Assembly: GCA_025060195.1 (NCBI GenBank)
Contig: JANXCQ010000033.1
Location: 1-40,571, forward strand
Direction: 5' to 3'
DNA length: 40,571 nucleotides
Origin: Gemmatales bacterium
GTDB taxonomy: Bacteria; Planctomycetota; Planctomycetia; Gemmatales; HRBIN36
Of this stretch, positions 26,398 through 35,783 are shown one piece after another. Position 1 is the first letter of the stretch. The number at the start of each line of letters is the position of its first letter. The notes beneath the pieces were generated by a model. That model saw only the letters and a program-made list of their open reading frames with translations, was not told the origin of the DNA and did no database searches. A program made the position numbers and the translations under genes.

Positions 26398-27462
26398 ATG
26401 CCTGAGCATGCGGGAGTCATCGATCTTCGCAGCGACACAGTAACGCGTCCCACCCCAGGCATGCGAGCTGCTATGGCAACAGCCGAAGTCGGGGACGATG
26501 TTTTTGGCGAAGATCCCACAGTACGGCAACTGGAAGAACTCGTTGCAGAATTACTGGGCAAGGAAGCGGCTCTGTTCGTTCCTTCTGGCACGATGTCAAA
26601 TCAGATTTGCGTCAAGGTTCATACCCAGCCGGGGGACGAATTGATCTGCGACGTAAATTCCCATATCTATAACTACGAAGCTGGGGGACCCGCAGTGCTA
26701 AGTGGCGTTACCTGTCGTACTATCGAGGGCGACTGTGGCATTTTTGATGTTAGTCACTTAGAGGGCCTAATAAGGCCAGAGAACGATCACTTAGTGCGCA
26801 CTCGATTGGTATGTCTGGAAAATACACATAATCGAGGCGGTGGCAAAATTTTTCCTTTGCAAAAAATACGAGCTATTACCGAGTGGGCGCATCGCCATGG
26901 TTTATTCGTCCACTTAGACGGAGCGCGTCTTTGGAACGCTTCTGTGGCTACCGGTATTCCTTTGCATGATTGGGCTCGTGATTGCGATTCAGTCTCCGTA
27001 TGTTTTAGCAAAGGTCTGGGCGCACCTGTGGGTTCAGCGCTGGCCGGCTCTAAGGAGTTCGTCAAACGGGCTAGGCGGATTCGAAAACTTCTCGGCGGAG
27101 GCATGCGTCAGGCGGGAGTGCTGGCCGCAGCCGCTCTGTATGCGATCAAGCATCATTGGTCCCGCCTTGCCGAGGATCATGAACATGCCCAGCTCCTAGC
27201 TCAAACCGTTCGCCATACTCCAGGTTTACAACTATTTCCGTCTGTTGTTGAAACTAATATTCTTTATGCCGACTTAGACCCACGTTTAGGTACCGCTGCC
27301 GATTTTGCACGATCCCTCCGCGAACGAGGCGTTCTAGTCTTGCCTGTAGCGCCCCAGCGCATCCGCCTAGTTACCCATCTAGATGTTTCTCGGGCTCAAG
27401 TGGAGCGAGCGGCCGCCGTATTAGAGCAAACCGCACGGTACCTAGCTATGCGGGCGGCATGA
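26398..27462 (+). CDS. ltaE: Low-specificity L-threonine aldolase
   Basis: This PLP enzyme cleaves L-threonine or L-allo-threonine to glycine and acetaldehyde in the cytoplasm. The 354 residues start with the family signature '[35 protein letters not shown]', then '[17 protein letters not shown]', '[13 protein letters not shown]', '[11 protein letters not shown]' (the aspartate that holds the PLP ring) and '[18 protein letters not shown]' with the PLP lysine K205. AGGGAGGT at 26387-26394 lies three bases before the ATG. Its stop overlaps the endonuclease V start (ATGA), so the two genes are co-translated. Substrate range cannot be read from sequence. Confidence 0.94.
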   Translation: MPEHAGVIDLRSDTVTRPTPGMRAAMATAEVGDDVFGEDPTVRQLEELVAELLGKEAALFVPSGTMSNQICVKVHTQPGDELICDVNSHIYNYEAGGPAVLSGVTCRTIEGDCGIFDVSHLEGLIRPENDHLVRTRLVCLENTHNRGGGKIFPLQKIRAITEWAHRHGLFVHLDGARLWNASVATGIPLHDWARDCDSVSVCFSKGLGAPVGSALAGSKEFVKRARRIRKLLGGGMRQAGVLAAAALYAIKHHWSRLAEDHEHAQLLAQTVRHTPGLQLFPSVVETNILYADLDPRLGTAADFARSLRERGVLVLPVAPQRIRLVTHLDVSRAQVERAAAVLEQTARYLAMRAA

Positions 27463-28136
27463 AACCAACCATCTCCCACCCTTGGAATGTATCGCCTCGA
27501 GAAGCTATTGCCTTGCAGCACCGGCTAGCAAGCTTGGTAAAGCTTCAAGGTAGGTTAGATCTGTGTCGCTATGTGGCTGGTGCGGATGTAGCCTATACGC
27601 GATCACGCAGACACCTAGTAGCTGCGGTGGTTCTCTGGTGCATGGTAAGCAACCAGGTCGTAGAGCACTATGTTGTGCGGCAAACTGTGCGGTTTCCTTA
27701 TGTACCCGGTTTATTATCTTTCCGCGAAAGTCCTGCGATTTTGGAGGCATTACAACTTCTGAGGCAACAACCAGACTTGCTAATGATTGACGGCCACGGG
27801 TACGCCCATCCCCGCCGTTTTGGTATCGCTTGCCATCTGGGAGTCCTCTTCGATTTGCCTGCGATTGGTTGCGCCAAGAGCTTATTAGTGGGAGAACATG
27901 AAGAGGTGCCCGACGTCGTGGGTGCCTGGGTTCCAGTGTCGGATCACGAGCAAATCATCGGGGCTGCATTACGCACTCGCCTTCATGTTCGTCCTGTTTA
28001 TGTTTCCATTGGACATAAACTGGAATTAGAACAAGCTATTACATGGACGCTTCGTTGTTGCCGAGGCTATCGCTTGCCCGAACCAACCCGCCAAGCTCAC
28101 ATTCTAGTCACTCGGGCTCGAACTCAGGGGGGTTAG
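27459..28136 (+). CDS. nfi: Endonuclease V
   Basis: Endonuclease V nicks DNA (or RNA) one base 3' of deoxyinosine and so starts repair of deaminated adenine. The 225-residue protein has all known active-site residues at the expected spacing: D43 (VAGADVAY), E90 (SFRESPAI), D111 ([14 protein letters not shown]) and K140 (GCAKSLLVG). 'PYVPG' at 80-84 is the wedge that recognises the base. It is coupled to ltaE by an ATGA overlap. Its stop codon overlaps the stop of sufT on the other strand (28133-28136), so the two genes converge with no spacer. No terminator is possible between them. Confidence 0.95.
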   Translation: MKPTISHPWNVSPREAIALQHRLASLVKLQGRLDLCRYVAGADVAYTRSRRHLVAAVVLWCMVSNQVVEHYVVRQTVRFPYVPGLLSFRESPAILEALQLLRQQPDLLMIDGHGYAHPRRFGIACHLGVLFDLPAIGCAKSLLVGEHEEVPDVVGAWVPVSDHEQIIGAALRTRLHVRPVYVSIGHKLELEQAITWTLRCCRGYRLPEPTRQAHILVTRARTQGG

Positions 28137-28510
28137 TCAAAAAATCCCAGTTGGATGCGAGCCGCATCGGACATCATCGAAGGATGATATGGTGGATCCC
28201 ACACTAAATCTAGCTTGACATTCTTAACCCCTGGCACCTGGCGCACTTTTTGCTCGACTTCAGATGGCAAGGTAGCCGCGGATGGGCACATAGGCGAGGT
28301 TAGCGTCATACGGACATAAACCTCGCCACTAGGTTGGACCTCCAACTTATAAATCAAGCCCAAATCGTAGATATTCACGGGAATTTCTGGGTCAAAAATA
28401 GAACGTAATACTCGGATGATTCGTTGCTCCAATTCTATAGGGTCGATTTCCAGTGATTCGGCCGTCGCCGATTGTTCTTCCATTTGTTCTAAGGGTTTCT
28501 CTATGGTCAT
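28133..28510 (-). CDS. sufT: SufT/MIP18-family (DUF59) iron-sulfur assembly protein
   Basis: The 125-residue protein has a charged, low-complexity N-terminal stretch of about 25 residues and then one DUF59/MIP18 domain. 'SIFDPEIPVNIYDLGLIYKLEV' (residues 38-58) is diagnostic, as is 'MTLTSPMCPSAATLP' with the conserved C75 and 'VWDPPYHPSMMSDAAR' near the end. Proteins of this family help load or transfer iron-sulfur clusters, and in suf operons they are named SufT. It lies 96 bases after sufU on the same strand, a larger gap than elsewhere in the cluster, and that gap carries three palindromes. A GAGGT sequence sits about seven bases before the ATG. It may have its own control. Confidence 0.92.
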   Translation of the reverse strand: MTIEKPLEQMEEQSATAESLEIDPIELEQRIIRVLRSIFDPEIPVNIYDLGLIYKLEVQPSGEVYVRMTLTSPMCPSAATLPSEVEQKVRQVPGVKNVKLDLVWDPPYHPSMMSDAARIQLGFFD

Positions 28511-28535
28511 AGCGCTTACCTCACCTGTGATGTTT

Positions 28536-28560
28536 AGAGTATACTCTTATTAGGCCTAAT
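28536..28560. promoter_or_regulatory. Two adjacent perfect 12-base palindromes before sufT
   Basis: AGAGTATACTCT at 28536-28547 and ATTAGGCCTAAT at 28549-28560 are each perfect 12-base palindromes separated by one base. They lie 26-50 bases upstream of the sufT start on the minus strand. The first contains TATACT, which could serve as a -10 box, but no matching -35 box is visible. They look like binding sites for a dimeric regulator; the regulator is not identified. Confidence 0.5.
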
Positions 28561-28576
28561 GCTAGGCGAAAATAGC

Positions 28577-28589
28577 GGAGATCATCTCC
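28577..28589 (-). terminator. Small inverted repeat after sufU
   Basis: GGAGATCATCTCC is a perfect inverted repeat around a central base, starting 17 bases after the sufU stop. On the minus strand it is followed by GCTATTTTCG. It could be a weak terminator or an attenuator between sufU and sufT. The stem is short and the T run is only four bases. Confidence 0.35.
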
Positions 28590-28606
28590 TTGAGTAATTG
28601 GCCGTC

Positions 28607-29068
28607 CTATTCAGTTGAAACTGTTCCCTGCCAACCCATGAGGGCGGCCCGCAACGTATGCCAAGCTAAGGTGGCGCACTTAACTCGCACCGGAAATTCG
28701 CGTACGCCTGAAAAGACTGCCAATTTCCCAAGGGGCGGTCGCTTACCGCAAGCGCTCGTCTCCGATGGTTTTCCAGTGACCAATTCATGGAAGGCGTGAA
28801 ACAGCGCCTCGGCTTCCTCAATGGTTTTCCCCTTGACTGCCTCAGTCATCATTGACGCTGAGGCGGTACTGATAGCACAACCACTTCCTTGAAATGCAAT
28901 ACCTTCAATGCGATTGTTTAGTAACTTAACATAAACAATAATTCTATCGCCACAGAGCGGATTATACCCTTCTTGCCGATGTGTAGCGTCGGATAGGCTG
29001 CCAAAGTTGCGTGGATGTTTCTGGTGGTCAAGGATGACTTCTTGATACAGTTCCTTCAGGTCAGACAT
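28607..29068 (-). CDS. sufU: SufU-type sulfur acceptor / Fe-S assembly protein
   Basis: SufU takes sulfur from the desulfurase SufS and hands it to SufBCD. The 153-residue protein shows the zinc and acceptor ligands C39 and D41 (NPLCGD), C64 (GSGCAIS) and C131 (RVKCATLAWHTL), with spacing close to Bacillus SufU. It also has the 18- to 21-residue insertion between GSGC and the last cysteine that separates SufU from IscU. 'YQEVILDHQKHPRNFG' is the standard opening. The ATG at 29068 gives the usual 'MSDLKELY' start; a GTG at 29074 is in frame and closer to a GGAG, so it may be used. It follows sufS by 17 bases. Confidence 0.94.
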   Translation of the reverse strand: MSDLKELYQEVILDHQKHPRNFGSLSDATHRQEGYNPLCGDRIIVYVKLLNNRIEGIAFQGSGCAISTASASMMTEAVKGKTIEEAEALFHAFHELVTGKPSETSACGKRPPLGKLAVFSGVREFPVRVKCATLAWHTLRAALMGWQGTVSTE

Positions 29069-29085
29069 ATGCACTTGACTCCGAC

Positions 29086-30360
29086 TTAGAGACGGAAGAA
29101 CATTCGGGCGCGGTGGAGTCCTGCGATTAACTCATCTATATCTTGCCTGCTATTATAAACAGCTAGGGACGCGCGTGCCGTGGCTGCAACTCCCAACCAA
29201 TCCATCAGGGGCTGAGCGCAATGATGCCCTGTGCGAATGGCAATTCCCTCCTGGTCCAGAATAGTTCCTAAGTCGTGTGGATGGATACCATCTAAGTTAA
29301 AAGCGATAGCCCCACATCGGTATTGCGGTCTGCCATAGATGACCAACCCAGGCACCTCGTCCAACGCCTGCAAGGCATAATGCAACAATTGGTCCTCATA
29401 AGCACTGATCTGTTCCATGCCTAGCTGGTCAAGGAAATCTAAGGCTGCTTTAAAGGCGACAACATCAGCTATGTTAGGTGTCCCCGCCTCGAATTTATAG
29501 GGAAGCACATTATAGGTAGTCCGCTCGAAGGTAACTGAGGCGATCATGTCGCCGCCCCCTTGATACGGCGGCATCGCTTCTAATAATTCCTCTTTACCAT
29601 AAAGAACGCCGACGCCAGTAGGACCATACATCTTGTGCGCAGAAAAAACATAAAAATCACAATCGAGTTCTTGCACGTTCACAGGCAGGTGGGGCGCAGC
29701 CTGGGCACCATCTACGAGCACCTTAGCACCGACCGCATGTCCAACACGAACAATCTCTCGCACGGGATTTACGGTACCTAGAACATTAGATACATGAGCC
29801 ACGGATATGAGCTTAGTCTTTTCATTGACCAAACGCTCGAAAGCCATCCAATCGAGTTCGCCGTCTGGAGTTAGGGGCACGACCCGGAGAATCGTTCCCC
29901 GCTCCTGGCAAAGCATCTGCCACGGAACAATATTGGAATGATGTTCCAAATGAGTGATTAGGATTTCATCCCCACTCTTGAGGAATTGACGACCAAAAGA
30001 CCAAGCCACCAAATTTATGCTTTCGGTCGTGCCTCGGGTAAATATGATTTCTCGCGCCGAGCGGCTGCCGATAAAGCGTTGTACTGCTCTACGTGTTTGC
30101 TCGAACGCTTCGGTGGCCCGTTCACTCAGATAATGAATACCTCGATGAACGTTGGCGTTAAGTTCCTGATAGTATCGCACTAGGCTCTCGATGACTACGC
30201 GGGGTTTTTGCGTAGTGGCCGCATTGTCGAGATAAACTAACCGTCGGCCGCGCACCAGACGTTGCAAGATAGGAAACTCTTCGCGAAGGTCTTCTGGTGA
30301 CCAGGCAGGCGTCGGGGGATTATTGAGCGAACGTAAGGTAGGTGCACTCAATTGGCTCAT
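29086..30360 (-). CDS. sufS: Cysteine desulfurase SufS
   Basis: SufS is a PLP enzyme that removes sulfur from L-cysteine as a persulfide, leaving alanine. The 424-residue protein carries 'YLDNAATTQKP', 'HRGIHYLSERAT', 'HLEHHSNIVPW', the PLP lysine K243 in 'FSAHKMYGPTGVGVLYG' and the persulfide cysteine C381 in 'RTGHHCAQPLM', the class II (SufS/CsdA) form. Its start overlaps the sufD stop as ATGA, so SufD and SufS are made in step. SufU is directly downstream, which fits the SufS-SufU pair of Gram-positive bacteria rather than SufS-SufE. Confidence 0.96.
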   Translation of the reverse strand: MSQLSAPTLRSLNNPPTPAWSPEDLREEFPILQRLVRGRRLVYLDNAATTQKPRVVIESLVRYYQELNANVHRGIHYLSERATEAFEQTRRAVQRFIGSRSAREIIFTRGTTESINLVAWSFGRQFLKSGDEILITHLEHHSNIVPWQMLCQERGTILRVVPLTPDGELDWMAFERLVNEKTKLISVAHVSNVLGTVNPVREIVRVGHAVGAKVLVDGAQAAPHLPVNVQELDCDFYVFSAHKMYGPTGVGVLYGKEELLEAMPPYQGGGDMIASVTFERTTYNVLPYKFEAGTPNIADVVAFKAALDFLDQLGMEQISAYEDQLLHYALQALDEVPGLVIYGRPQYRCGAIAFNLDGIHPHDLGTILDQEGIAIRTGHHCAQPLMDWLGVAATARASLAVYNSRQDIDELIAGLHRARMFFRL

Positions 30361-31682
30361 GGCAGATGTACCTTCCGGAGATCGCTCTCTAAGGGCAGCC
30401 CCTCCTCCGCCAAAAGGATATCCTCTAATTGGAAGCGTACGGGGTCGACTTGGATACGGGAAATAATATCCTCTGCGAACGCATAAATTAGTAGGCTGCG
30501 GGCTTGTTCCATACTGATACCGCGTGTGCGCAAATAGAAGAGTTGCTGGTTATCCAGCTGTCCTACCGTGGCCCCGTGGGTGCAGCGAACGTCGTCGGCA
30601 TAGATTTCCAGTTGTGGCTTACTATCTACTTCTGCTTCGTCCGAGAGCAACAGAGCCTGGTTAGTTTGCTTAGCGTCGGTTTTCTGGGCACCAGGATGAA
30701 CGTAGATCTTGCCATGGAAGACGCCATGAGCGTGATCCGTAAGTATACCCTTATAAAGCTCGTAACTAGTGCAGGCCGGCGCAACGTGGTCTATTTCAGT
30801 ATGATTATCCACGTGCTGCCGACCACGCGCTAAGTATAACCCATTCAGAGTACAATTGCCATGCTGGCCCACAAGACTGACATCGCACTCATTCCGCACC
30901 AGGCCTCCGCCTAGGGAGACTATATGAGTCCGCAAAGCCGCCTCAGCGGCCAGACGCGCATAGGCTTGAACTATGTGTACAGTTTGCTCGTGTTCCTGTT
31001 GCACCTTATAGTAATCAAGGTGTGCACCCCGTTCGAGCAAGAGTTCCACGACACCACAGGTGAAGCAGTGCCTACCTCCGCCCGTATACGTTTCTACCAG
31101 CGTAGCTTTGCTGCCACTCTCCAGACATACCAGAATACGGGGGAAGCAAGCCTGTGGTTCAGCGGAATTGGCGTCGTGGTGAATTAGGATATGAATTGGA
31201 GCCTCGATCTCTTGATTGGGAAAGACGCGGATAATGACCGCGTCCTGAAAGCATGCAGTGTTGAGTGCCGCGAAGGGGTGCTGTCGCCAGCGCGCCATGC
31301 GGTTCCAGTGCTGCTCTAAGAGGTCCAGCTGCTCTTGAAAGGCATCCTGCCAATTCCAGATGCTAATCTTATCGTGCCAAGGGGAATGCACGACGCGGCC
31401 CACGAAACGGCCATTCACAAGGAGCACACGAATAGCTGGCCAATTCGGCTCAGCGGGTGCAGGCGCAAGCGGCGCAAGCTTCCAGGATGTCTCGGCTATC
31501 AAGTGAACTTTTGTATACTTCCAATCTTCGTTTTTGCTCAATGGGTAACCAAGTTGCGCAAATGCGTCTTGGGCTTCCCGGCGTTGTGCCTGCAAGCTCC
31601 GGGGTTCGTGGGCAAAACGATTCCGCCAAAATGTTGTCCATTGCTCCAACATCTTGGCACGGGTTTCCACGCTCTCGGGCAT
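30357..31682 (-). CDS. sufD: Fe-S assembly scaffold protein SufD
   Basis: SufD pairs with SufB and two SufC to form the SufBC2D scaffold and is important for iron delivery. The C-terminal half has the family signatures 'QHGNCTLNGLYLARGRQHVDNHTEIDHVAPACTSYELYKGIL', 'AHGVFHGKIYVHPGAQKTDAKQTNQALLLSDEAEVDSKPQLEIYADDVRCTHGATVG' (quoted in parts), which form the right-handed beta-helix. The N-terminal half has 'FAQLGYPLSKNEDWKYT'. The chosen ATG gives 441 residues; AAGGAG lies close before it. The frame is open to a TTG at 31745 inside sufC, and a GTG at 31694 with GGGGAGG upstream is another possible start. Its stop overlaps the sufS start. Confidence 0.92.
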   Translation of the reverse strand: MPESVETRAKMLEQWTTFWRNRFAHEPRSLQAQRREAQDAFAQLGYPLSKNEDWKYTKVHLIAETSWKLAPLAPAPAEPNWPAIRVLLVNGRFVGRVVHSPWHDKISIWNWQDAFQEQLDLLEQHWNRMARWRQHPFAALNTACFQDAVIIRVFPNQEIEAPIHILIHHDANSAEPQACFPRILVCLESGSKATLVETYTGGGRHCFTCGVVELLLERGAHLDYYKVQQEHEQTVHIVQAYARLAAEAALRTHIVSLGGGLVRNECDVSLVGQHGNCTLNGLYLARGRQHVDNHTEIDHVAPACTSYELYKGILTDHAHGVFHGKIYVHPGAQKTDAKQTNQALLLSDEAEVDSKPQLEIYADDVRCTHGATVGQLDNQQLFYLRTRGISMEQARSLLIYAFAEDIISRIQVDPVRFQLEDILLAEEGLPLESDLRKVHLP

Positions 31683-31713
31683 TGCTCCTTGCACCTCTAA
31701 CGCCTCCCCTTCT

Positions 31714-32484
31714 TCATAGCTTGCTGGCAGCGACCTCCTGTTCAAGCCAACCGTAACCTCGGGACTCTAATTCTAAAGCTAATTCCCTCGATCCGCTGCG
31801 GACAATTCGACCGTCGAGCAAGACATGAACCTGGTCGGGAATTATGTAATTCAGCAATCGTTGATAGTGAGTAATCACCAGGATGCTCCGATCTGGCGCG
31901 CGGAGGGAATTAACACCGTCAGCTACAACGCGAAGGGCATCTATATCTAACCCTGAATCCGTCTCATCCATAATACATAAACACGGCTCTAACACTGCCA
32001 TCTGCAGAATTTCGTTGCGTTTTTTTTCACCGCCACTGAACCCTTCGTTAATGGACCGTTTCAGCAGAGACTCATCCATATGCAATAAACTTAGTTTCTC
32101 TCGCACCAATTGCAGAAAGTCCAGGGCGTCTAGCTCAGGTAAGCCGCGATGCTTGCGAATGGCGTTGACCGCAGCGCGAAGGAAGTACATGTTGGTAACG
32201 CCTGGGATTTCCACTGGATACTGAAAAGCCAGGAAAATACCTTCGCGAGCTCGTTCTTCTGGTTCTAACTCAAGGAGAGACTTACCTCGATACAAAATGT
32301 CCCCTCGGGTGACCTCGTATTCCTCTCGGCCAGCTATAACCGCCGCTAATGTGCTCTTGCCGGAACCGTTCGGCCCCATGATCGCATGAACTTGCCCTAC
32401 AGGCAGTACCAGGTTTACGCCCTTGAGAATTTCCTTGCCTTCCACTTGCACATGCAGGTCTCGGATTTCTAGCATCGGTTCCAT
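31714..32484 (-). CDS. sufC: Fe-S assembly ATPase SufC
   Basis: SufC is a soluble ABC-type ATPase that drives shape changes in the SufBC2D complex. The 256 residues include Walker [10 protein letters not shown] (37-45), the SufC-specific '[13 protein letters not shown]' around the Q-loop, signature '[13 protein letters not shown]' (149-161), Walker B '[11 protein letters not shown]' (170-180) with E174, and the H-loop 'ITHYQRLL'. All catalytic residues are intact. AGGAG lies six bases before the ATG. It lies 40 bases after sufB in the same direction. No membrane permease is associated, as expected for SufC. Confidence 0.97.
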   Translation of the reverse strand: MEPMLEIRDLHVQVEGKEILKGVNLVLPVGQVHAIMGPNGSGKSTLAAVIAGREEYEVTRGDILYRGKSLLELEPEERAREGIFLAFQYPVEIPGVTNMYFLRAAVNAIRKHRGLPELDALDFLQLVREKLSLLHMDESLLKRSINEGFSGGEKKRNEILQMAVLEPCLCIMDETDSGLDIDALRVVADGVNSLRAPDRSILVITHYQRLLNYIIPDQVHVLLDGRIVRSGSRELALELESRGYGWLEQEVAASKL

Positions 32485-32524
32485 AGGTGCTCCTGCGCCA
32501 AAATGCTAGCTTGAAGTTGTCTTC

Positions 32525-33973
32525 CTATCCCACGCTTCCTTCCAAACTAATACCTAATAATTTCTGGGCTTCCACTGCGAACTCCATGGGTAGATTCAAA
32601 AGCACTTGCTTACAGAAGCCATTCACGATCATGTTGACAGCGTCCTCAGTAGATAGGCCTCGCTGGCGACAGTAGAAAATCTGGTCCTCGCCGATTTTGG
32701 AGGTCGAGGCCTCGTGTTCCACTCGGGCTGTCGAGTTGCGGACTTCTATATATGGCATGGTATGGGCGCCACATTTGTCGCCGATCAGCAGGGAATCGCA
32801 TTGCGAATAATTGCGGGCATAAGCGGCCCCTTTCATAATCTTGACCAGCCCGCGGTAAGTGTTTTGACCGTGCCCGGCACTGATACCTTTAGAGACAATG
32901 GTACTCCGGGTGTTTCGGCCGAGGTGAATCATCTTTGTACCGGTATCGGCCTGTTGGTAGTTGTTAGTCACGGCAACGGAGTAAAATTCGCCCACTGACT
33001 CATCGCCTTGCAGAATGACGCTAGGATATTTCCAAGTAATGGCCGAACCGGTCTCTACTTGAGTCCAAGAAATCTTAGAACGACGTCCGCGACAGGCGCC
33101 GCGCTTAGTAACGAAGTTATAGATTCCACCACGCCCTTCTTTATCGCCGGGATACCAGTTTTGTACTGTAGAATACTTGATTTCTGCATCGTCTAGGGCA
33201 ATAAGTTCAACCACAGCGGCGTGGAGTTGGTTTTCGTCGCGCATGGGGGCAGTGCAGCCCTCTAGATAACTAACATAGCTGCCTCGGTCTGCGATAATTA
33301 ATGTACGCTCGAATTGGCCTGTTTCTCTAGCATTAATGCGAAAATACGTTGAAAGCTCCATGGGACAGCGCACACCTGGAGGCACATAAACGAATGAACC
33401 ATCGCTAAAGACTGCTGAGTTCAAGGCAGCAAAGAAATTATCATTGTAAGGGACTACAGATCCTAAATATTGGCGGACTAAGTCCGGATATTCCCGCACC
33501 GCTTCCGAGAACGAACAGAAAATAATCCCCAGTTCCTTCAACTTCTCCTTATAGGTGGTGGCAACTGAGACGCTATCAAAAACAGCATCCACGGCCACGC
33601 CCGCCAAGCGTTTTTGCTCTTCCAAGGGGATCCCCAATCTCTCAAAAGTACGGCGGATTTCAGGATCTACCTCATCCAGACTAGAAAGCGCTTTGCGTCG
33701 CTTCGGGGCGGCATAGTAGTGGATATCTTGATAGTCAATTCGACTATATTTGATATTCGGCCACCACCTTGGTTCCTCCATGGTGAGCCAATGGCGGAAA
33801 GCTCGCAGCCGCCACTCCAAGAGCCAGTTCGGCTCACCCTTAATTCGCGAAATAGTTCGAATGATTTCTTCATTCAGTCCCTTAGGGACTTTCTCCTCTT
33901 CAATCTCGGTATAGAATCCCCACTCATACTCGCGTTGAGTAAGCTGGGTAATAGTCGCAGTATCGGTTGGCAT
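32525..33973 (-). CDS. sufB: Fe-S assembly scaffold protein SufB
   Basis: SufB receives sulfur and, with SufC and SufD, builds the nascent iron-sulfur cluster. The 482-residue protein has '[27 protein letters not shown]', '[28 protein letters not shown]', '[22 protein letters not shown]', '[13 protein letters not shown]', '[10 protein letters not shown]' and '[24 protein letters not shown]' (quoted in parts). The conserved cysteines are kept, including one in the '[16 protein letters not shown]' region that is the sulfur entry site in E. coli. The start chosen here gives the usual N-terminus, with GAGGA about six bases before the ATG; the frame runs open to 34108 without a family-like extension. 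It is the first structural gene after the Rrf2 regulator, 138 bases away. Confidence 0.96.
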   Translation of the reverse strand: MPTDTATITQLTQREYEWGFYTEIEEEKVPKGLNEEIIRTISRIKGEPNWLLEWRLRAFRHWLTMEEPRWWPNIKYSRIDYQDIHYYAAPKRRKALSSLDEVDPEIRRTFERLGIPLEEQKRLAGVAVDAVFDSVSVATTYKEKLKELGIIFCSFSEAVREYPDLVRQYLGSVVPYNDNFFAALNSAVFSDGSFVYVPPGVRCPMELSTYFRINARETGQFERTLIIADRGSYVSYLEGCTAPMRDENQLHAAVVELIALDDAEIKYSTVQNWYPGDKEGRGGIYNFVTKRGACRGRRSKISWTQVETGSAITWKYPSVILQGDESVGEFYSVAVTNNYQQADTGTKMIHLGRNTRSTIVSKGISAGHGQNTYRGLVKIMKGAAYARNYSQCDSLLIGDKCGAHTMPYIEVRNSTARVEHEASTSKIGEDQIFYCRQRGLSTEDAVNMIVNGFCKQVLLNLPMEFAVEAQKLLGISLEGSVG

Positions 33974-34111
33974 GGCTTGTCCTCGTGGTAGTATTAATTC
34001 GTTGCAAGGTCTAGTTCCTCTCCGACCAGTGGGCCATACCTTGAAGTAAATGCTTCGCCTTTGATGCAGGTGCAGAGAAACATGAAGAATTTCAAGTTTC
34101 AGCTTCAATGC

Positions 34112-34687
34112 TTAGGAGTCGCAAGGTAGGGGAATACCCCAATTTGAAGGTCGTGGTTGTAGTCTGGCAGTACCGAGAGAAGTAATAAGGGGGGGTTCGC
34201 CGGGTGAGGAAAGTTCCTGTAGCGACAGCTCCAGGCGCTGACGAAGTCGAGAGGCTAAATCCGCGGGGGACTGCAGCAAATCGCTCACCCGGAGTTGGTC
34301 GAGCGCCTGTCGCAACCACGTTTCGAGTGTTTGCCACAAGGCACGCAAGCTACATTGTTGCGGGCTGTGGACACAGTGCCCCTCAGTTTCCGTACCCGCG
34401 TGACGCTGACAGTAGTTGGGTTCGTCATAAAGAGGTTGACCTAAGGCCCGTAAGACACGTCCCAGCTGTATGCGTTCGGGCCGGTCGGTCAAGCGATAGC
34501 CTCCAGTTCGCCCACGCACGCTTTCCACTAAGCCCTCTTGGCGGAGTATGGATAACAACTTAGCAACATATGGTGGGGACAGGCCCTCTGCGGCTGCAAT
34601 CTCCGCAATGGTCAAGGCGTGATCTGGCGCCGCGGCCAGTTGCAGGATACAACGTAGCCCGTATTCCTCTTGCGCAGTTATTTTCAT
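34112..34687 (-). CDS. Rrf2-family (IscR/SufR-like) regulator of the suf operon
   Basis: The 191-residue protein has an Rrf2-type winged helix-turn-helix (residues 1-85): 'MKITAQEEYGLRCILQLA', 'TIAEIAAAEGLSPPYVAKLLSILRQEGLVESVRGRTGGYRL'-like sequence (quoted in part). Three cysteines follow, C93, C105 and C112 (C-x11-C-x6-C), in the place where IscR holds a [2Fe-2S] cluster, although the spacing differs from IscR. The C-terminal 60 residues are a helical extension not known from IscR. It is the first gene of the suf transcript, next to a near-consensus promoter, so autoregulation according to cluster supply is likely. AGGGA lies six bases before the ATG; the frame could begin nine codons earlier at 34714 but the promoter -10 box overlaps that position. 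Confidence 0.9.
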   Translation of the reverse strand: MKITAQEEYGLRCILQLAAAPDHALTIAEIAAAEGLSPPYVAKLLSILRQEGLVESVRGRTGGYRLTDRPERIQLGRVLRALGQPLYDEPNYCQRHAGTETEGHCVHSPQQCSLRALWQTLETWLRQALDQLRVSDLLQSPADLASRLRQRLELSLQELSSPGEPPLITSLGTARLQPRPSNWGIPLPCDS

Positions 34688-34712
34688 GGCCGTTCCCTTA
34701 CGAGACACTAGC

Positions 34713-34740
34713 ATTGTACGAATATCTACTTTTTTGTCAA
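34713..34740 (-). promoter_or_regulatory. Near-consensus sigma-70 promoter of rrf2-suf
   Basis: On the minus strand TTGACA (34735-34740, perfect -35) is followed after 16 bases by TACAAT (34713-34718, one mismatch to -10). The expected transcript start is near 34706, about 20 bases before the regulator's ATG. The spacer is A/T-rich. Because the product is an Rrf2 regulator, the sequence around these boxes is the first place to look for its operator. Confidence 0.75.
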
Positions 34741-34805
34741 GTATCGAACGAAAAATTTCTCCAATTTTCTACTTTCCTCAAGGAATTACAGTAAAATGAC
34801 TTACG

Positions 34806-35783
34806 TCAAACTAGTTCCATGGAGCGAAACTCGTGTCCAGCCAAAATCACGGCAGCCAGTCCTACGCCCATCGAGCTAAGAAGGCTTGCCCAAGCAATGA
34901 GTCGCCCCGTCTCCCAAGCCCATTCCAATTCTGGCCACAAGCCAAAATGCTGGTGTGCGCCGCTGGCCAAATCCAAAAGCAGCATCATATCCGCCGGTTT
35001 GGGCAGCAACCAATATGCGAGAGTTACGCCGCTTAGTTTGGCCAATTCAACATTTTGAAAACTAGCCTGCCAGAAGGTCATATTTACCAGCTGACATATC
35101 AGCCAGAACAAGGTTGTCCCCGCTAAAACCAGCGTGGCGTGTTTCCCGATTATTCCTAGCAAGATGCTGATACCTAAAAACGTCGCTAAATGGCAGCAAT
35201 AGATCCCCCAACCAAGGAATGCAATTCCGGGCCAGCATTCTAAAGACCAGGCTAAGGCATAAGCTGTAGCCACCGTGAAAAGGCCCGCATATAGAGCACA
35301 TATCAAAAGGCCGCATAAGTACCTGTTAAGCAGGATCAACCAGCGGTTAGCCGGTGAAGTTAGCACTAAACAAGCCATACCGTTATGGAGAAATCCTGTG
35401 ATCAAGGTGGAACAGCCTGCCAAGCTGAGTAAGATACCTATGGGCCCTAAGGCATAGCGTACTAAGAAGCTATGCAAGAACGCGGCAGTGACACTCTTAT
35501 CCCGGAATTGGGTTACCTTTACCGCCCCAAACAACAGTACCAGATTACCGGGGGATTCGGGAATCTCTAATTCGTCCTCAATTTTTTCCACTCGCGGCCC
35601 CGACAGTTGCGCGGAAAGGCACACTGTGACAGCTAGTAGCGTCGCTACTGTCCATAGGACGCGCACCCAGAATAGTTCATACCAACAGTCCCGCCAGCTT
35701 GCCGCGAAGCCTTGGCCGAACGCTCGCGGTAAGAGAAAGCTTGAGGCCATGTTGGACGATTCTACCGTGGCAGCACGAGTCAT
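34806..35783 (-). CDS. ABC-2-type membrane permease (partner of adjacent ATPase)
   Basis: The 325-residue protein has about six hydrophobic helices, with a large polar loop between the first and second and a further cytoplasmic piece before the last helix. I do not recognise a specific substrate family; the gene order (ATPase, then permease, overlapping) and topology fit an ABC-2 exporter subunit. The ATG at 35783 overlaps the ATPase stop as TAATG, a typical coupled arrangement. An earlier ATG at 35795 is in frame and would add four residues. The gene ends before the 118-base region that holds the rrf2 promoter. Function is otherwise unknown. Confidence 0.75.
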   Translation of the reverse strand: MTRAATVESSNMASSFLLPRAFGQGFAASWRDCWYELFWVRVLWTVATLLAVTVCLSAQLSGPRVEKIEDELEIPESPGNLVLLFGAVKVTQFRDKSVTAAFLHSFLVRYALGPIGILLSLAGCSTLITGFLHNGMACLVLTSPANRWLILLNRYLCGLLICALYAGLFTVATAYALAWSLECWPGIAFLGWGIYCCHLATFLGISILLGIIGKHATLVLAGTTLFWLICQLVNMTFWQASFQNVELAKLSGVTLAYWLLPKPADMMLLLDLASGAHQHFGLWPELEWAWETGRLIAWASLLSSMGVGLAAVILAGHEFRSMELV

